From UBA9620 sp965220695 (GTDB lineage Bacteria; Acidobacteriota; Vicinamibacteria; Vicinamibacterales; UBA8438), in NCBI GenBank assembly GCA_965220695.1, contig OZ244838.1:4898001-4962000 (forward strand): DNA of 64,000 nt, written 5' to 3'. How positions within the stretch are numbered: position 1 is the first letter of the stretch; each line of letters opens with the position of its first letter. Shown one piece after another: positions 27,000 through 37,231 of this stretch. Made by a program: the position numbers and the translations under genes. The notes under the pieces were generated by a model. It was given only the letters and a program-made list of their open reading frames with translations. It was not told where the DNA came from and ran no database searches.

Positions 27000-27146
27000 T
27001 CATCTCCATTCCCGACACGCCGCCAGTCGCGGCGATCACGCCAGTACGTGCGCCTGATCGCCGCCGGCCGGCTGCGCAACGCGCTCGATCGATGTCCGCG
27101 TGGGTGGGCTGCGCGGGCAGCCCGCGGGTCACGGGAGGAAACGGCG

Positions 27147-28880
27147 ATGATGACGCGAAGAGATCTGTTGCGCACCACGGCGGCGGCGGGCACGCTGGGC
27201 GCCCTGCAGGGATTGCTGCCGGCCTGGGCGCGAAGCGCCGCGGGTGTGCCGGTCGCGGCCCATCTGGACGGTCCGCCGGGTGAGTACGATCTCGTGATCG
27301 ACCGGACCCCCATCCTGATCGACGGCCGGCGCAGCAGCGCCGTCACGGTCAACGGCAGCGTTCCGGCACCCCTGCTCCGTTTCCGGGAAGGAATGACGGT
27401 CACCCTGCGCGTGCGCAACGGGCTGGACGAGCCGACCTCTATCCACTGGCACGGCATCCTGCTGCCGTTCGAGATGGACGGCGTACCGGGTGTCGCGTTC
27501 CCCGGCATTCCGCCGGGTGAGACGTTCGTCTATCGATACCCGCTGATCCAGAACGGCACCTACTGGTACCACAGCCACACGGGTCTGCAGGAGCAGCTCG
27601 GGCACTACGGGCCGCTGATCGTCGATCCGGCCGGCGCCGACCCCGTCGAGTACGACCGCGAGCACGTCATCGTCCTCAGCGACTGGACCTTCGAGAACCC
27701 GTACTCGGTGCTGGCGCGGCTCAAGAAGTACAGCGAGTACTCGAACTACCAGCGCCCTACGGTCGGCGACTTCGTGCGGGATGCCTCGCAGGACGGCCTG
27801 GGCGCGGCGCTGAACGAGCGCCTGATGTGGGGCCGGATGCGCATGACGCCCACCGACATCGCCGACGTGACGGGTCATCTCTACACCTACCTGATGAACG
27901 GCCAGGGGCCGCAGTCCGGCTGGACCGGCCTGTTCGCACCCGGCGAGCGGGTGCGGCTGCGGCTCATCAACGCGGCGTCCATGAGCTACTTCAACGTGCG
28001 GATTCCGGGGCTGCAGATGACCGTCGTGCAGGCCGACGGGCAGAACGTCACGCCCGTGACCGTCGACGAGTTGCAGATTGCGGCGGCCGAGACCTTCGAT
28101 GTGATCGTCGAGCCGCGCATGGAGCGCGCGTACACGGTGTTCGCCGAATCGATGGACCGCAGCGGGTACGCGCGGGGCACGCTGGCGCCGCGAGAGGGGA
28201 TGACCGCCGACGTGCCGGCTCCGCGCGACCCGCCCCGGCGCACGATGCTCGACATGGGCATGGCGATGGGCGGGACCAGCATGCCGATGCAGGGCGATCG
28301 GGAGAAGGACGGCATGGCCGCGATGACGCCGGCCGGTCCCGTGGTGGCGCGCCACGGCCCGGACCACCATGGCCCCGGCAACAGCGGCGTGGCCGAAATG
28401 CAGCGCAACCGGCTCGGCGAGCCCGGCACCGGGCTGCGGGGTGTCGGCCACCGCGTCCTGGTGTATTCCGATCTGCGGGCGCTGGAGGCATACGGCCAGC
28501 GGCCGCCAGACCGGGAGATCGAGTTGCACGTGACCGGCAACATGGAGCGCTACATGTGGTCGTTCGACGGCCTGAAATTCTCGGAAGTCCGCGGGCCCAT
28601 CCCGTTCCGCCACGGCGAGCGCATCCGGCTCACGCTGGTGAACGACACGATGATGGAGCACCCGATCCACCTGCACGGCATGTGGATGGAGCTGGAGAAC
28701 GGGCACGGAGAGCACCGGCCGCGCAAGCACACCGTCAACATCAAGCCGGCCGAACGCCTCTCGGTGCTGGTCAACGCGGATGCCCCCGGCCGCTGGGCCT
28801 TCCACTGCCATCTCCTCTATCACATGGAGACGGGCATGTTCCGCGTGGTCGAGGTGTCGCCCTACGAGGGAGAGATCTGA
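27147..28880 (+). CDS. copA: CopA-type multicopper oxidase
   Basis: Periplasmic multicopper oxidase of the copper-resistance CopA family, 577 aa. A Tat signal (TRRDLLRTTAAAG) is followed by three cupredoxin domains with all copper motifs: HWHG, YHSHT, HPIHLHG, and HCHLLYHMETGM with the type 1 ligands. A Met-rich insert (MLDMGMAMGGTSMPMQ) is typical for Cu(I) binding. It should oxidise Cu(I) and sequester copper. ATG 27147 follows GGGAGGAAA; a second ATG is at 27150. Its stop overlaps the copB start by one base (TGATG), so they are cotranslated. Confidence 0.92.
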   Translation: MMTRRDLLRTTAAAGTLGALQGLLPAWARSAAGVPVAAHLDGPPGEYDLVIDRTPILIDGRRSSAVTVNGSVPAPLLRFREGMTVTLRVRNGLDEPTSIHWHGILLPFEMDGVPGVAFPGIPPGETFVYRYPLIQNGTYWYHSHTGLQEQLGHYGPLIVDPAGADPVEYDREHVIVLSDWTFENPYSVLARLKKYSEYSNYQRPTVGDFVRDASQDGLGAALNERLMWGRMRMTPTDIADVTGHLYTYLMNGQGPQSGWTGLFAPGERVRLRLINAASMSYFNVRIPGLQMTVVQADGQNVTPVTVDELQIAAAETFDVIVEPRMERAYTVFAESMDRSGYARGTLAPREGMTADVPAPRDPPRRTMLDMGMAMGGTSMPMQGDREKDGMAAMTPAGPVVARHGPDHHGPGNSGVAEMQRNRLGEPGTGLRGVGHRVLVYSDLRALEAYGQRPPDREIELHVTGNMERYMWSFDGLKFSEVRGPIPFRHGERIRLTLVNDTMMEHPIHLHGMWMELENGHGEHRPRKHTVNIKPAERLSVLVNADAPGRWAFHCHLLYHMETGMFRVVEVSPYEGEI

Positions 28881-29629
28881 TGCGCCTTTCCATGATTCTG
28901 TGTGCAGCGGCGGCGGTCGTGTCCGCGGAACCGGCGGCGGCCCAGGAGACGCCGCAGACCGGCGCGCCGGCCGAATGGGCGATGCCGATGCTCGAGCCGC
29001 AGATCGTCACGTTCATCCAGGCCGATCGTCTGGAGGGCCGCGGCGCGGACGGCGAGCTGGGCTACCTGCTGGACCTGCAGGGGTGGGTCGGCACCGATGC
29101 CAGCAAGTTCTGGGGGAAGATCGAGGGTGACGGAGAGATCCGGGGATCGTTGGCGGAGGTGGAGGTGCAGGCGCTCTACAGCCGGATGGTCAGCCCCTTC
29201 TTCGACCTGCAGTTCGGGCTGCGGCAGGACGTCACGCCCGACGCGTCCCGGACCCACGCCGTCATCGGTCTGCAGGGGCTCGCGCCGTACTGGTTCGAGG
29301 TGGACGCGGCCGCCTTCCTCAGCCACACGGGCGACGTGACGGCCCGGGTCGAAGCCGGGTACGAGCTGTTGTTCACCCAGCGTGTCGTCCTCACGCCGCG
29401 GGCCGAACTGGACTTCGCGTTCCAGGAGGTCGAGGCGCTGGGGATCGGCGCCGGACTGTCGTCGGCCGAAGCGGGCCTCCGCCTGCGGTACGAGATCCGC
29501 CGCGAGCTGGCGCCCTACGTGGGCGTGTCGTGGCGCCGCAGGGTTGGCGGCAGCGCCGACTTCGCGCGCGCGGCCGGGGACCGGCCGGCCGGCATTGCGC
29601 TCGTGGTCGGGCTCCGGCTGTGGCATTGA
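28880..29629 (+). CDS. copB: CopB-like outer-membrane copper resistance protein
   Basis: Exported protein of 249 aa (signal peptide 1-22, ending AAAQE). The beta-strand-rich body begins with EPQIVTFIQADRLEG and contains LQFGLRQDVTP and GLAPYWFEVDAAAFLS, hallmarks of CopB barrels. The Met/His-rich N-terminal extension of many CopB proteins is largely missing. It starts on the copA stop (TGATG). Confidence 0.88.
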   Translation: MRLSMILCAAAAVVSAEPAAAQETPQTGAPAEWAMPMLEPQIVTFIQADRLEGRGADGELGYLLDLQGWVGTDASKFWGKIEGDGEIRGSLAEVEVQALYSRMVSPFFDLQFGLRQDVTPDASRTHAVIGLQGLAPYWFEVDAAAFLSHTGDVTARVEAGYELLFTQRVVLTPRAELDFAFQEVEALGIGAGLSSAEAGLRLRYEIRRELAPYVGVSWRRRVGGSADFARAAGDRPAGIALVVGLRLWH

Positions 29630-29649
29630 GGACGCGGCAACCACGGGTC

Positions 29650-30348
29650 TCAGAAATCCCGCGTGCGGGCGGTGACGGCGGCGAGGCACAGGGACGCGGC
29701 GATGATGAGTACAAGGATCCCGGCGATGTTCCACGGAGCTGTTTGATTGGCAATGACTGACAGCAGCGCGGGCGTCAAGTCGATATTGGCAGTGATGAAC
29801 CATGCGACGATGGCACCGACGACAACGCCGATGGACGTAGGGAGCCCCAGCAGATCAGTATCCCAAAGTGACAACAGGAGCAACACCGCCTGCAATGCCA
29901 GGGCGAGCAGCCCGGCGAGGGCGCTGCTTGCCGCCATCGCGCCGAGCGGAACGACCCGGCCGGCTACCAGCAGCGCGGCGGCGCCGGCGGTCAGCAGGGC
30001 GGCGAACAGCGCCGCCGTGGCCGCGGCGCCGACGACGAAGCGCGTCCAGATCAACGTGAACCGGGCGGCGGGCAGCGTGAGCGTGTAGTACAGGGACGGG
30101 TGGTCCGACGCAAAGATGCCGGTCCGAACGCCGGTGCCACAAAGCACGAAGCTGAAGAGCACCACCAGGCCGGAGGACCAGATGTACTCCCCGACCCACG
30201 GGGAACGATCGAGCTCGGGCGGCGGGTTGGCCGCGGGGGACAACGCCGCCGTCACGGGAAGCAGGCAGAGCAGCGCCACGGCGATGCCGGCGATCGTCAC
30301 CCAGAAGCGAATCTCCAGCCAATGTCGGTACCAGATGGCGCGCGTCAT
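29650..30348 (-). CDS. ABC-2-type membrane protein
   Basis: Integral membrane protein of 232 aa with six hydrophobic segments, beginning MTRAIWYRHWLEIRFWVTIA. It is similar in layout to the neighbouring protein at 30370-31056 (both start with I-W-Y-R-H-W-L-E), so the two are paralogues, probably the two permease halves of one transporter driven by the ATPase at 31053-31916. It is the last gene of the GntR-led operon. The substrate is unknown. Confidence 0.75.
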   Translation of the reverse strand: MTRAIWYRHWLEIRFWVTIAGIAVALLCLLPVTAALSPAANPPPELDRSPWVGEYIWSSGLVVLFSFVLCGTGVRTGIFASDHPSLYYTLTLPAARFTLIWTRFVVGAAATAALFAALLTAGAAALLVAGRVVPLGAMAASSALAGLLALALQAVLLLLSLWDTDLLGLPTSIGVVVGAIVAWFITANIDLTPALLSVIANQTAPWNIAGILVLIIAASLCLAAVTARTRDF

Positions 30349-30369
30349 CAGGACTCCTTCAAGCACTCC

Positions 30370-31052
30370 TTAGTACTCCTTGGCCGACGCCATGTGCACC
30401 GTGAATGCGACGGCCGGAGGGATGATGGTCAGGCATGCGATCAGAGCGACCCAGGGCACATCGCCGCGAGCCGGGCCGGCAACGATGTAGCTGATGGGCC
30501 ATATCGTCGCCGCGAACAGCGCCAGGAACGCCAACCAGGTCCAGCGGTGGCCGATAAGCGTCACGAGCGCACCCACGACTGCGAGCAGGGCCGCCGCCAG
30601 CGTGACACCGAGCGCAAACGACTGCGCCACGGGGACGAGCGGGATGCTGTGTCCCCGTGCGAGCAGGATGGCGGCGCCCGCGGCGGACAGCAGTACGCCT
30701 GCCAGCACCGCAACCGCGAGCGCCGCGGCCAGGCGGGTGCAGATCAGGCGGGTGCGCGAGACGGGCAGCGTCAGGGTGTAGGTGGCGGCTGCGCCGGACG
30801 GCCAGAGGAGGGAATCGAACCCGGCGCCGGCCAGGGCGGCCGTCGCCACGAATATGAAAGGCAGGATGCGTCCGGCGAACTCGGCCCAGACCAGCACTTC
30901 GTTGCCGATGGTCTGCCCCAACCGCGTCTCGGTCAGTGCCTGGCCGAACTCCAGTGAATGAAACGGACCGGTGACGGTCAGTCCAACAAACAACGACAGG
31001 CCGGCCATGACGACCAGTCCGCTGCGCAGCTCGAGCCAGTGCCGGTACCAGA

Positions 31053-31056
<4 letters not shown>
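30370..31056 (-). CDS. ABC-2-type membrane protein
   Basis: Integral membrane protein of 228 aa with six hydrophobic segments; starts MIWYRHWLELRSGLVVM. The ATG at 31056 overlaps the ATPase stop (ATGA, 31056-31053), which fixes the start. YTLTLPVSRTRLICTRL matches the segment YTLTLPAARFTLIWTRF of its neighbour, showing common descent. Probably one permease half of a YtrBC-like exporter. Confidence 0.8.
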
Positions 31057-31912
<856 letters not shown>

Positions 31913-31916
<4 letters not shown>

Positions 31917-32299
31917 TTCCTGCGGTCCTCCCGGCTGGCTTCTGCCAGCTCCGATTCGAACAGTCTCCGGATGGCGCCGTCGTCCAGGCCCTGCGCCCGC
32001 AGCGACGACACCGTGCGGTTGACCGCGGCACGGCCTTCGCGGACCGCCGGTCGATTCCCGTCCGTGGTCTCGGCCACGAACGCCCCCGCGCCGTGACGCA
32101 GCGTGATGAGACCGGCGTGCTCCATCTCGCGGTAGGCCTTCGCCACCGTATTCGGGTTCATGACGAGTTGTTCGGCCAGCCGGCGCATCCCGGGGAGCTG
32201 GTCGCCTGAACGCAGCGCGCCCAGCTCGATCGCGTGCCGGACCTGCTCGATCAGTTGCAGGTACATCGGCACCCCGGATTGCGGATTGATGCGAAACAT
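31913..32299 (-). CDS. GntR-family regulator, YtrA subfamily
   Basis: Repressor of 128 aa: winged helix with PMYLQLIEQVRHAIELG, LPGMRRLAEQLVMNPNTVAK and ITLRHGAGAFV, then a short helical C-terminus, as in YtrA. First gene of a four-gene operon with coupled starts. It probably binds the dyad at 32302-32319 upstream of its own start and represses the transporter until a ligand or envelope stress is sensed. Confidence 0.92.
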
Positions 32300-32340
32300 C
32301 GTCTACAGTGCTATTACTATGGTACTGTGGAACCGATGTC
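32300..32340 (-). promoter_or_regulatory. Promoter and operator of the GntR operon
   Basis: On the minus strand a perfect -35 box TTGACA lies near 32336-32341, with a weak -10 (TAGTAA) 17 bases on. The spacer and -10 region contain the imperfect dyad GTGCTAT-TACT-ATGGTAC (plus-strand reading), a good candidate for the GntR operator. The stretch is AT-rich. Confidence 0.5.
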
Positions 32341-32474
32341 AAGAAGAAATCTCGATCGTTGGCAATGCCAGGCCGGGTACGGCGCACGATGAATCCTGAA
32401 CACGACATTGATGACAAAAAGTAATACTGTTGGTATGCACACCATAGAAACCCTGACGAGCTTGAGGAACAGTG

Positions 32475-32708
32475 ATGCCGACCGCAGGATCCGAGACCCG
32501 TACAAGGCTGACCGTGTCGGTTCCGACCGACGTCGCGGAGTACCTCCGATCGAGCTCCAACGCCAGCGCCGTGGTCTGTGAGGCGATCAAGGTGTATCGA
32601 GCGCGCGAGCTGGCGCAACGTCTGGAGGAGGCGTATCGAACCGACGCCGTCGAGGCGGAGCAGCTCAACCGCGAGTGGGAGCGTGCGGATGCCGAGGCGC
32701 CGGAATGA
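32475..32708 (+). CDS. Antitoxin of a MazF-type pair
   Basis: Protein of 77 aa: TRLTVSVPTDVAEYLR is a short DNA-binding strand-helix, followed by a helical, acidic toxin-binding tail (RELAQRLEEAYRTDAVEAEQ). ATG 32475 (or GTG 32472) follows GAGGAAC. Its stop overlaps the toxin start (ATGA, 32705-32708). This is one of the two intact toxin-antitoxin pairs in the window. Confidence 0.82.
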   Translation: MPTAGSETRTRLTVSVPTDVAEYLRSSSNASAVVCEAIKVYRARELAQRLEEAYRTDAVEAEQLNREWERADAEAPE

Positions 32709-33061
32709 GTACACCCCTGGCGCGGGGAATCGTCGTGCGTGTTCGCTTCGACCCGACCGAAGGACGGGAGATCAAGAAGACCCGGCCGGCCATCGTCGTC
32801 TCCAACGACGTGGCGTGCCGTTTCGATGCCGTGGTGCAGGTTGTCCCGGTCACCAACCTGCCAGATCGCGACCTGCGGCCCTACGAATCACGCTGTGAAT
32901 CTCGCGCCAGCGGTCTCGCAACACCGTCGCGGGCGGTCGCCAATCAGATCCGGACGGTCTCGCGCCACCGGATTGGTCAGGTGATCGGGCGCCTGACTCC
33001 CGACGAAACCGCGTCCTTGGACCGCGCGCTACGAATCCAGTTGGCGCTCGATGCGGACTGA
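32705..33061 (+). CDS. MazF/PemK-family endoribonuclease toxin
   Basis: Toxin of 118 aa. The core ARGIVVRVRFDPTEGREIKK-TRPAIVVSND matches the N-terminal strand and catalytic Arg region of MazF; VVQVVPVTNL and SRAVANQIRTVSRHRIG follow at the expected positions with the conserved T and R residues. It should cut mRNA at short motifs when the antitoxin is degraded. Coupled to the antitoxin by a four-base overlap. Complete, without lesions. Confidence 0.9.
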   Translation: MSTPLARGIVVRVRFDPTEGREIKKTRPAIVVSNDVACRFDAVVQVVPVTNLPDRDLRPYESRCESRASGLATPSRAVANQIRTVSRHRIGQVIGRLTPDETASLDRALRIQLALDAD

Positions 33062-33371
33062 CGGCCTGTGGCGCTCGTCCGGCGCAGCTTCCCGGCGGCA
33101 CGGTGCCGCTGCAGGTCGCCAATCGTGTTTCGACGGAAAACGCACTTGTTCAGGATGACCTGATGGAGCTGGCAAATCGGAGGGAGCGGGTCCGCAACGC
33201 GCGTCGGCGAATCACGGAACTCAGCGACCATCCGGGGCCCGAAGTCACGCCTGTTGACCGCGGACTCGCGCAGACGTTAGCGATAGAATACGTCGATCGG
33301 CAGCGTGGGGCGTCCAGTGCTGCAGAATACCGGCCTGCGACTGCAGGGCGAGTACGAGAAGAAGGATCTAC
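33062..33371. other. Intergenic region between two toxin-antitoxin pairs
   Basis: About 310 bases. A plus frame at 33103-33350 contains ELANRRERVRNARRRITELS, but I see no family resemblance and no ribosome-binding site. Probably the upstream region of the DUF433 gene. Confidence 0.4.
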
Positions 33372-34052
33372 ATGCCGACCATCGCCGATTCTCGTGACCA
33401 ACCCGCCTACACGATTGCGGAGGCAGCGCACTACCTCAACGTGCCGGCGGTGACGATTCACAGGTGGGTAGCGGGTCGCGGTCCGCACCACCCGCTCATC
33501 ACGGTATCGCCACGTCATCCAATGTTGCTGTCGTTTCTCAATCTTGCAGAGCTTCATGTCCTCGCGGCCATCCGCCGCAAGCACGCCGTTTCGATGACGA
33601 AGGTCCGCACGGCTATTCAATATTTGGCAGATCACACGCAACGTGAATCGGATCGGCGGCATCCGCTGATCAGCGTAGATTTAGAGACGGACGGTCTGAA
33701 TTTGTTCACCGAGCAGTACGGTCGACTGATCAACATCAGTCAAGCGGGCCAGCTGGCGATGCGGAACGTTCTGAAGGCCGCGCTGCAACGGATCGAACGG
33801 GACCGCCAGGGTGTGCCGGCCCGGCTCTATCCGTTCACCCGGAGCGGTATCGCCAACACGCCGTCGCTGGTCGTCATCGATCCGGCTGTGTCCGCCGGCC
33901 GGCCCGTGATAAGGGGCACGGGCCTTTCCACCGGAATCCTCGCGGAACGGTACAAGGCCGGTGAGTCGGTTGATGAACTGGCGCGGGACTATGAACGCAG
34001 CGAAGCGGAGATCGAAGAAGCGATCCGATGCGAGCTCCCAATGGCGGCCTGA
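33372..34052 (+). CDS. DUF433-domain antitoxin with N-terminal helix-turn-helix
   Basis: Protein of 226 aa. The N-terminus is a MerR-like helix-turn-helix (YTIAEAAHYLNVPAVTIHRW); the C-terminus is DUF433 (IDPAVSAGRPVIRGTGLSTG, then YKAGESVDELARDYERSEAE). Proteins of this build are the antitoxin and regulator of toxins with a DUF5615-like PIN domain, and such a gene overlaps its 3' end. It likely represses its own operon. Confidence 0.88.
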   Translation: MPTIADSRDQPAYTIAEAAHYLNVPAVTIHRWVAGRGPHHPLITVSPRHPMLLSFLNLAELHVLAAIRRKHAVSMTKVRTAIQYLADHTQRESDRRHPLISVDLETDGLNLFTEQYGRLINISQAGQLAMRNVLKAALQRIERDRQGVPARLYPFTRSGIANTPSLVVIDPAVSAGRPVIRGTGLSTGILAERYKAGESVDELARDYERSEAEIEEAIRCELPMAA

Positions 34053-34455
34053 CGAGCCTGTCCTTTTTCTGGATCGCAACCTCGGAAAACACGTAATTGC
34101 TGAGAGGCTTCGGGCTGCCGGGCTGGAGGTCGAAGTGCACGACGATCACCTTCCATCCGACGCACCGGATGAGGATTGGATTGCGCTTGTCGGGAAGAAG
34201 GGCTGGGTGGCGCTGACAAAGGACAAGAATATCCGTCACCGATTTGCCGAAATCGAATCGATCAAGAGGCACGCGGCCCGCATCATTGTGATCCGCGCCA
34301 AGAACGCAACCGGTCCAGAGATCGCCGACGCCGTGGTGGCCGGCAGCAGACGAATCGTTCGTTTCACGGCAAGAAACGCAGCTCCGTTCGTGGCACGGAT
34401 CGACCGAAGAGGAACCGTGACGCCGTACCCAGGCGTACTTGAGTCCAACTGTTGA
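33991..34455 (+). CDS. PIN-like toxin (DUF5615 type)
   Basis: Protein of about 154 aa. VLFLDRNLGKHVIAERLRAA carries the first metal-binding Asp; DAPDEDWIALVGKKGWVALT and KDKNIRHRF follow as in Mut7-C/DUF5615 PIN-like RNases. The start is uncertain: ATG 33991 gives a 62-base overlap with the DUF433 gene, and ATG 33961 is also in frame. Overlap with a DUF433 antitoxin is the usual arrangement. Probably an RNase toxin, intact. Confidence 0.82.
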   Translation: MNAAKRRSKKRSDASSQWRPDEPVLFLDRNLGKHVIAERLRAAGLEVEVHDDHLPSDAPDEDWIALVGKKGWVALTKDKNIRHRFAEIESIKRHAARIIVIRAKNATGPEIADAVVAGSRRIVRFTARNAAPFVARIDRRGTVTPYPGVLESNC

Positions 34456-34527
34456 GAGTTTTGGGACGGCAAATTGCGATGTGGGTCGTGACGGTCACTC
34501 TGCGTGACCGCACCGCGGACCGCCGGA

Positions 34528-35184
34528 CTACAGCTCGTCGATCGCGCGGGTGACGAAGTCGAGGGCCTCGCGCGGCACCTCGAAGCGCGTCAGCACCGCA
34601 TTGCCCTGATACTGCAGGTCGGCGATGCCGATGGGGCTCGTGTAATAGGCGTCGACGGTCATGCGCCGGGCCCAGCGGAAGAACGACACACCGGGACCGA
34701 GGCCGCCCGGGGCGCCCGATCGCTCGGCGGCGACCAGGGCGTCGAGCAGCGCGGTCTGCCGGTCGGGCGCAGCGTCGACGAACCGCGTGCGTTCGCGGCG
34801 CCGCATCGCGGTGTCGAGCCAGGCCAGCCCGTCCCGATAGATGCCGGCCAGCTCGTCGTTCTGGCTGCACAGCAGGTCGATGAACTCGGGGGCGCCCGCA
34901 TCGACCGCGCTGCCGCCGCCCCCATCGGCCGGCACGATCAGCTCGGCCAGCCGCGTGAGGGTCGCGAACTCGTCGCCGCTGAACAGCGCCGGCGCGTAGC
35001 CGCCGGCCTGTTGGCGTGCTTCACCGGCCAGGGCATGCACCAAGCGCCCCGCCTCGAGGGTGAAGACCCCCGATCCGGCGGCCGTGACCGCCAGCGCCAA
35101 CTGCCGCAGCACCTGTCTCCGCGACACGTCCGGCCCCGGCTCCTGTGCCGGCGCCGTCGCACGGCCTGCCGTTTCCCCGGGCAT
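34528..35184 (-). CDS. Gluconate 2-dehydrogenase subunit 3-like protein
   Basis: Small subunit of a GMC-type membrane dehydrogenase, 218 aa. A Tat signal (SRRQVLRQLALAVTAAGSG) leads to the periplasm. The body has FATLTRLAELIVPADGGGG and SPIGIADLQYQGN, typical for this family. It lies 4 bases after the GMC oxidoreductase stop, in one operon. The Tat substrate probably carries the flavin subunit with it, as that one lacks its own signal. Confidence 0.88.
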   Translation of the reverse strand: MPGETAGRATAPAQEPGPDVSRRQVLRQLALAVTAAGSGVFTLEAGRLVHALAGEARQQAGGYAPALFSGDEFATLTRLAELIVPADGGGGSAVDAGAPEFIDLLCSQNDELAGIYRDGLAWLDTAMRRRERTRFVDAAPDRQTALLDALVAAERSGAPGGLGPGVSFFRWARRMTVDAYYTSPIGIADLQYQGNAVLTRFEVPREALDFVTRAIDEL

Positions 35185-35188
35185 TTCC

Positions 35189-36898
35189 TTACAGATTCCC
35201 CCTGCGCATCTCCTCGGCCAGGTACTCCGACGCCCGCCACGCCAGCGCGTTGATCGTCAGCGTCGGGTTCTTGTCGGGATTGCCGACGAACGACGCGGCG
35301 TCGCACACGAACAGGTTGTCGACCTCGTGCGCCTGACAGAAGCCGTTGAGCGCCGAACTGCGCCGGTCGTCGCCCATGCGCACCGTGCCCACCTCGTGAA
35401 TGATGCTGCCCCCGATCGAGATGCCGGTGGCGTCACGCGACGAGGGCGTCCGGGCGATGCCGCCCAGACTGTCGATCAGCGCGCGGAACGTGTCGGCCAT
35501 GTGCCTGGCCTGCCGCCGTTCGTGATCGCTCCAGGCGAAATGAAACCGCAGGACGGGGATGCCCCAGCGGTCCACGACGTCCGGGTCGATCTCGCAGAAG
35601 CTGGCCTCGTTCGGAATCATCTCGCCGCGCCCCTGGAAGCCGATCGAGGCGCCGTACTCGCGCCGCGCCTGCGCCTTCAGGGCCGCGCCGTAGCCGCTCT
35701 CCCGGGCTGCGCGGCCGAACGAACCGATGCCGGGCATCCCGAATCCGCCGCCGATCTCGATGTGGTAGCCCCGTGGAAACCCCAGCGCCTCCTGCTGTTC
35801 CCAGCCCCACCAGGGCATGTACAGGTGCGCGCCGCCGGCGCCGTCGCTGTTGTAGCGCGGCAGCCCCTCCAGCGAGGGCACCTGCGCCGAGAGCCCGTAG
35901 CCGACCGTGTCCATCAGGTAGCGGCCGACGACGCCCGAGCCGTTGGCGACGCCGTCCGGAAACTCGGGCGTTCGCGAGTTGAGCAGGAGACGGGCCGACT
36001 CGCAGGCGCTGGCCGTCAACACGAGCACCCGGCAGCGCAGCCGCTCGTCGCGCCCGGTGCGCTTGTCGACGTAGAGCACCTCGGAAACCCGGCCGCTCCC
36101 GTCGGTCCGAATCTCCCGCGCCATCGCCTGGTCGACGATGCGGAGCCGCCCGGTCTCGAGCGCCGGGAAGATCTGCACCTGGCTGGCCGAGTAGTTCGAG
36201 GCGCTGCGACAGCCCCGGTTGCATTGTCCGCAGTAGTGGCACGCCGGCCGCCCGTTCAACGGGCGGGTCAGGATGGCCCGCCGGTTCGGAATGCAGGGGA
36301 TGCCGAGCCGCTCGCTGGCCGCCTTGATCAGCAGTTCGTGCGCTTTCGGGGGCGGGGGATCCTGGAAGACCCCGTCCGGCGCGCTGCGGATTCCCTCGCG
36401 GGTGCCCGCCACCCCGATCAGCGTTTCCGCCTTGTCGTAATACGGGGCGATGTCTGCGTAGCGGATCGGCCAGTTCACCCCCAGACCGTCGCGGTCATGG
36501 GGCGCGAAGTCGTAGTCCGAGAAGCGCAGCGTGATGCGGCCGTAGTGGTTGGTGCGGCCGCCGATGACCCTCGACCGGAACCAGCGGAACTCGCTGCCCG
36601 CGCCGACCGTGTAGGGTTCGCCCTCGAGTTCCCAGCCTCCGCTGGTCGTGCCGAAGTAGCCGCCCTGCCGGCCGCGCCCGAAGTAGCTCGCGCCCCCGTC
36701 TTCGGCGCCGCGGTGGTCGACGTCGTATGGCCACTGGTGTTCCTTGAAGTCGCGCAGCGGGTCGAGCATCGGACCGGCCTCGAGCAGCGTCACCCGCAAT
36801 CCGAGGCCGGTCAGCACGTGCGCCACCGTGCCGCCGCCGGCGCCCGAGCCGACGACCACGACATCATGCGTCTCCGGGGTGGGCTGCATCGCCGCCAT
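35189..36898 (-). CDS. GMC-family flavin oxidoreductase
   Basis: FAD-dependent dehydrogenase of 569 aa. The Rossmann motif VVVGSGAGGGTVAHVL lies near residue 14. GGRTNHYGRITLRFSDYD, CHYCGQCNRGCRSAS and the C-terminal GNPDKNPTLTINALAWR (with the active-site HE region at IIHEVGTVRMGDD) are family marks. The small cysteine cluster is typical of the sugar or alcohol dehydrogenase group paired with subunit 3. Substrate not predictable. Confidence 0.9.
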   Translation of the reverse strand: MAAMQPTPETHDVVVVGSGAGGGTVAHVLTGLGLRVTLLEAGPMLDPLRDFKEHQWPYDVDHRGAEDGGASYFGRGRQGGYFGTTSGGWELEGEPYTVGAGSEFRWFRSRVIGGRTNHYGRITLRFSDYDFAPHDRDGLGVNWPIRYADIAPYYDKAETLIGVAGTREGIRSAPDGVFQDPPPPKAHELLIKAASERLGIPCIPNRRAILTRPLNGRPACHYCGQCNRGCRSASNYSASQVQIFPALETGRLRIVDQAMAREIRTDGSGRVSEVLYVDKRTGRDERLRCRVLVLTASACESARLLLNSRTPEFPDGVANGSGVVGRYLMDTVGYGLSAQVPSLEGLPRYNSDGAGGAHLYMPWWGWEQQEALGFPRGYHIEIGGGFGMPGIGSFGRAARESGYGAALKAQARREYGASIGFQGRGEMIPNEASFCEIDPDVVDRWGIPVLRFHFAWSDHERRQARHMADTFRALIDSLGGIARTPSSRDATGISIGGSIIHEVGTVRMGDDRRSSALNGFCQAHEVDNLFVCDAASFVGNPDKNPTLTINALAWRASEYLAEEMRRGNL

Positions 36899-37231
36899 CG
36901 GTCACCTGCTCTCGCGCCCGGTTGACGATCGGGTGCATGACACGCCGCGGCACGATCGCTCCTCCGGGCTTGCCGCCACGCGCCGTCCCGATCGGTGTGC
37001 CGCCCGCCGACCCCTGGCGGAAGGTCCCCGCCGAGGGTGTCGTCCCGAGCATGCCCGCACGAACGAACGGCGTCAAGGCTTGATCCGCGCTTGATCCGCA
37101 TCCCGGCGCGCGGGTTGCTATCCTGCGGCCGGCATGGTCGAATTGCGCTGGTCCACCGGCGGGAGGCGACGACGGCGCTCGACGCTGCCCGCGGCGTCCA
37201 CGGCGGCGCAACCAGGAAGGAACGATTCTCG
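36899..37231. other. Divergent intergenic region
   Basis: About 330 bases between the GMC gene (minus) and the phosphatase gene (plus). No convincing coding frame. Two TTGATC boxes at about 37079-37095 could belong to a promoter for the phosphatase, but no clear -10 is seen. Confidence 0.4.

Noticed and set aside
26801..28823. Long minus-strand frames over copA
   Set aside because: High-GC shadow frames; the plus frame has all four copper motifs of a multicopper oxidase.
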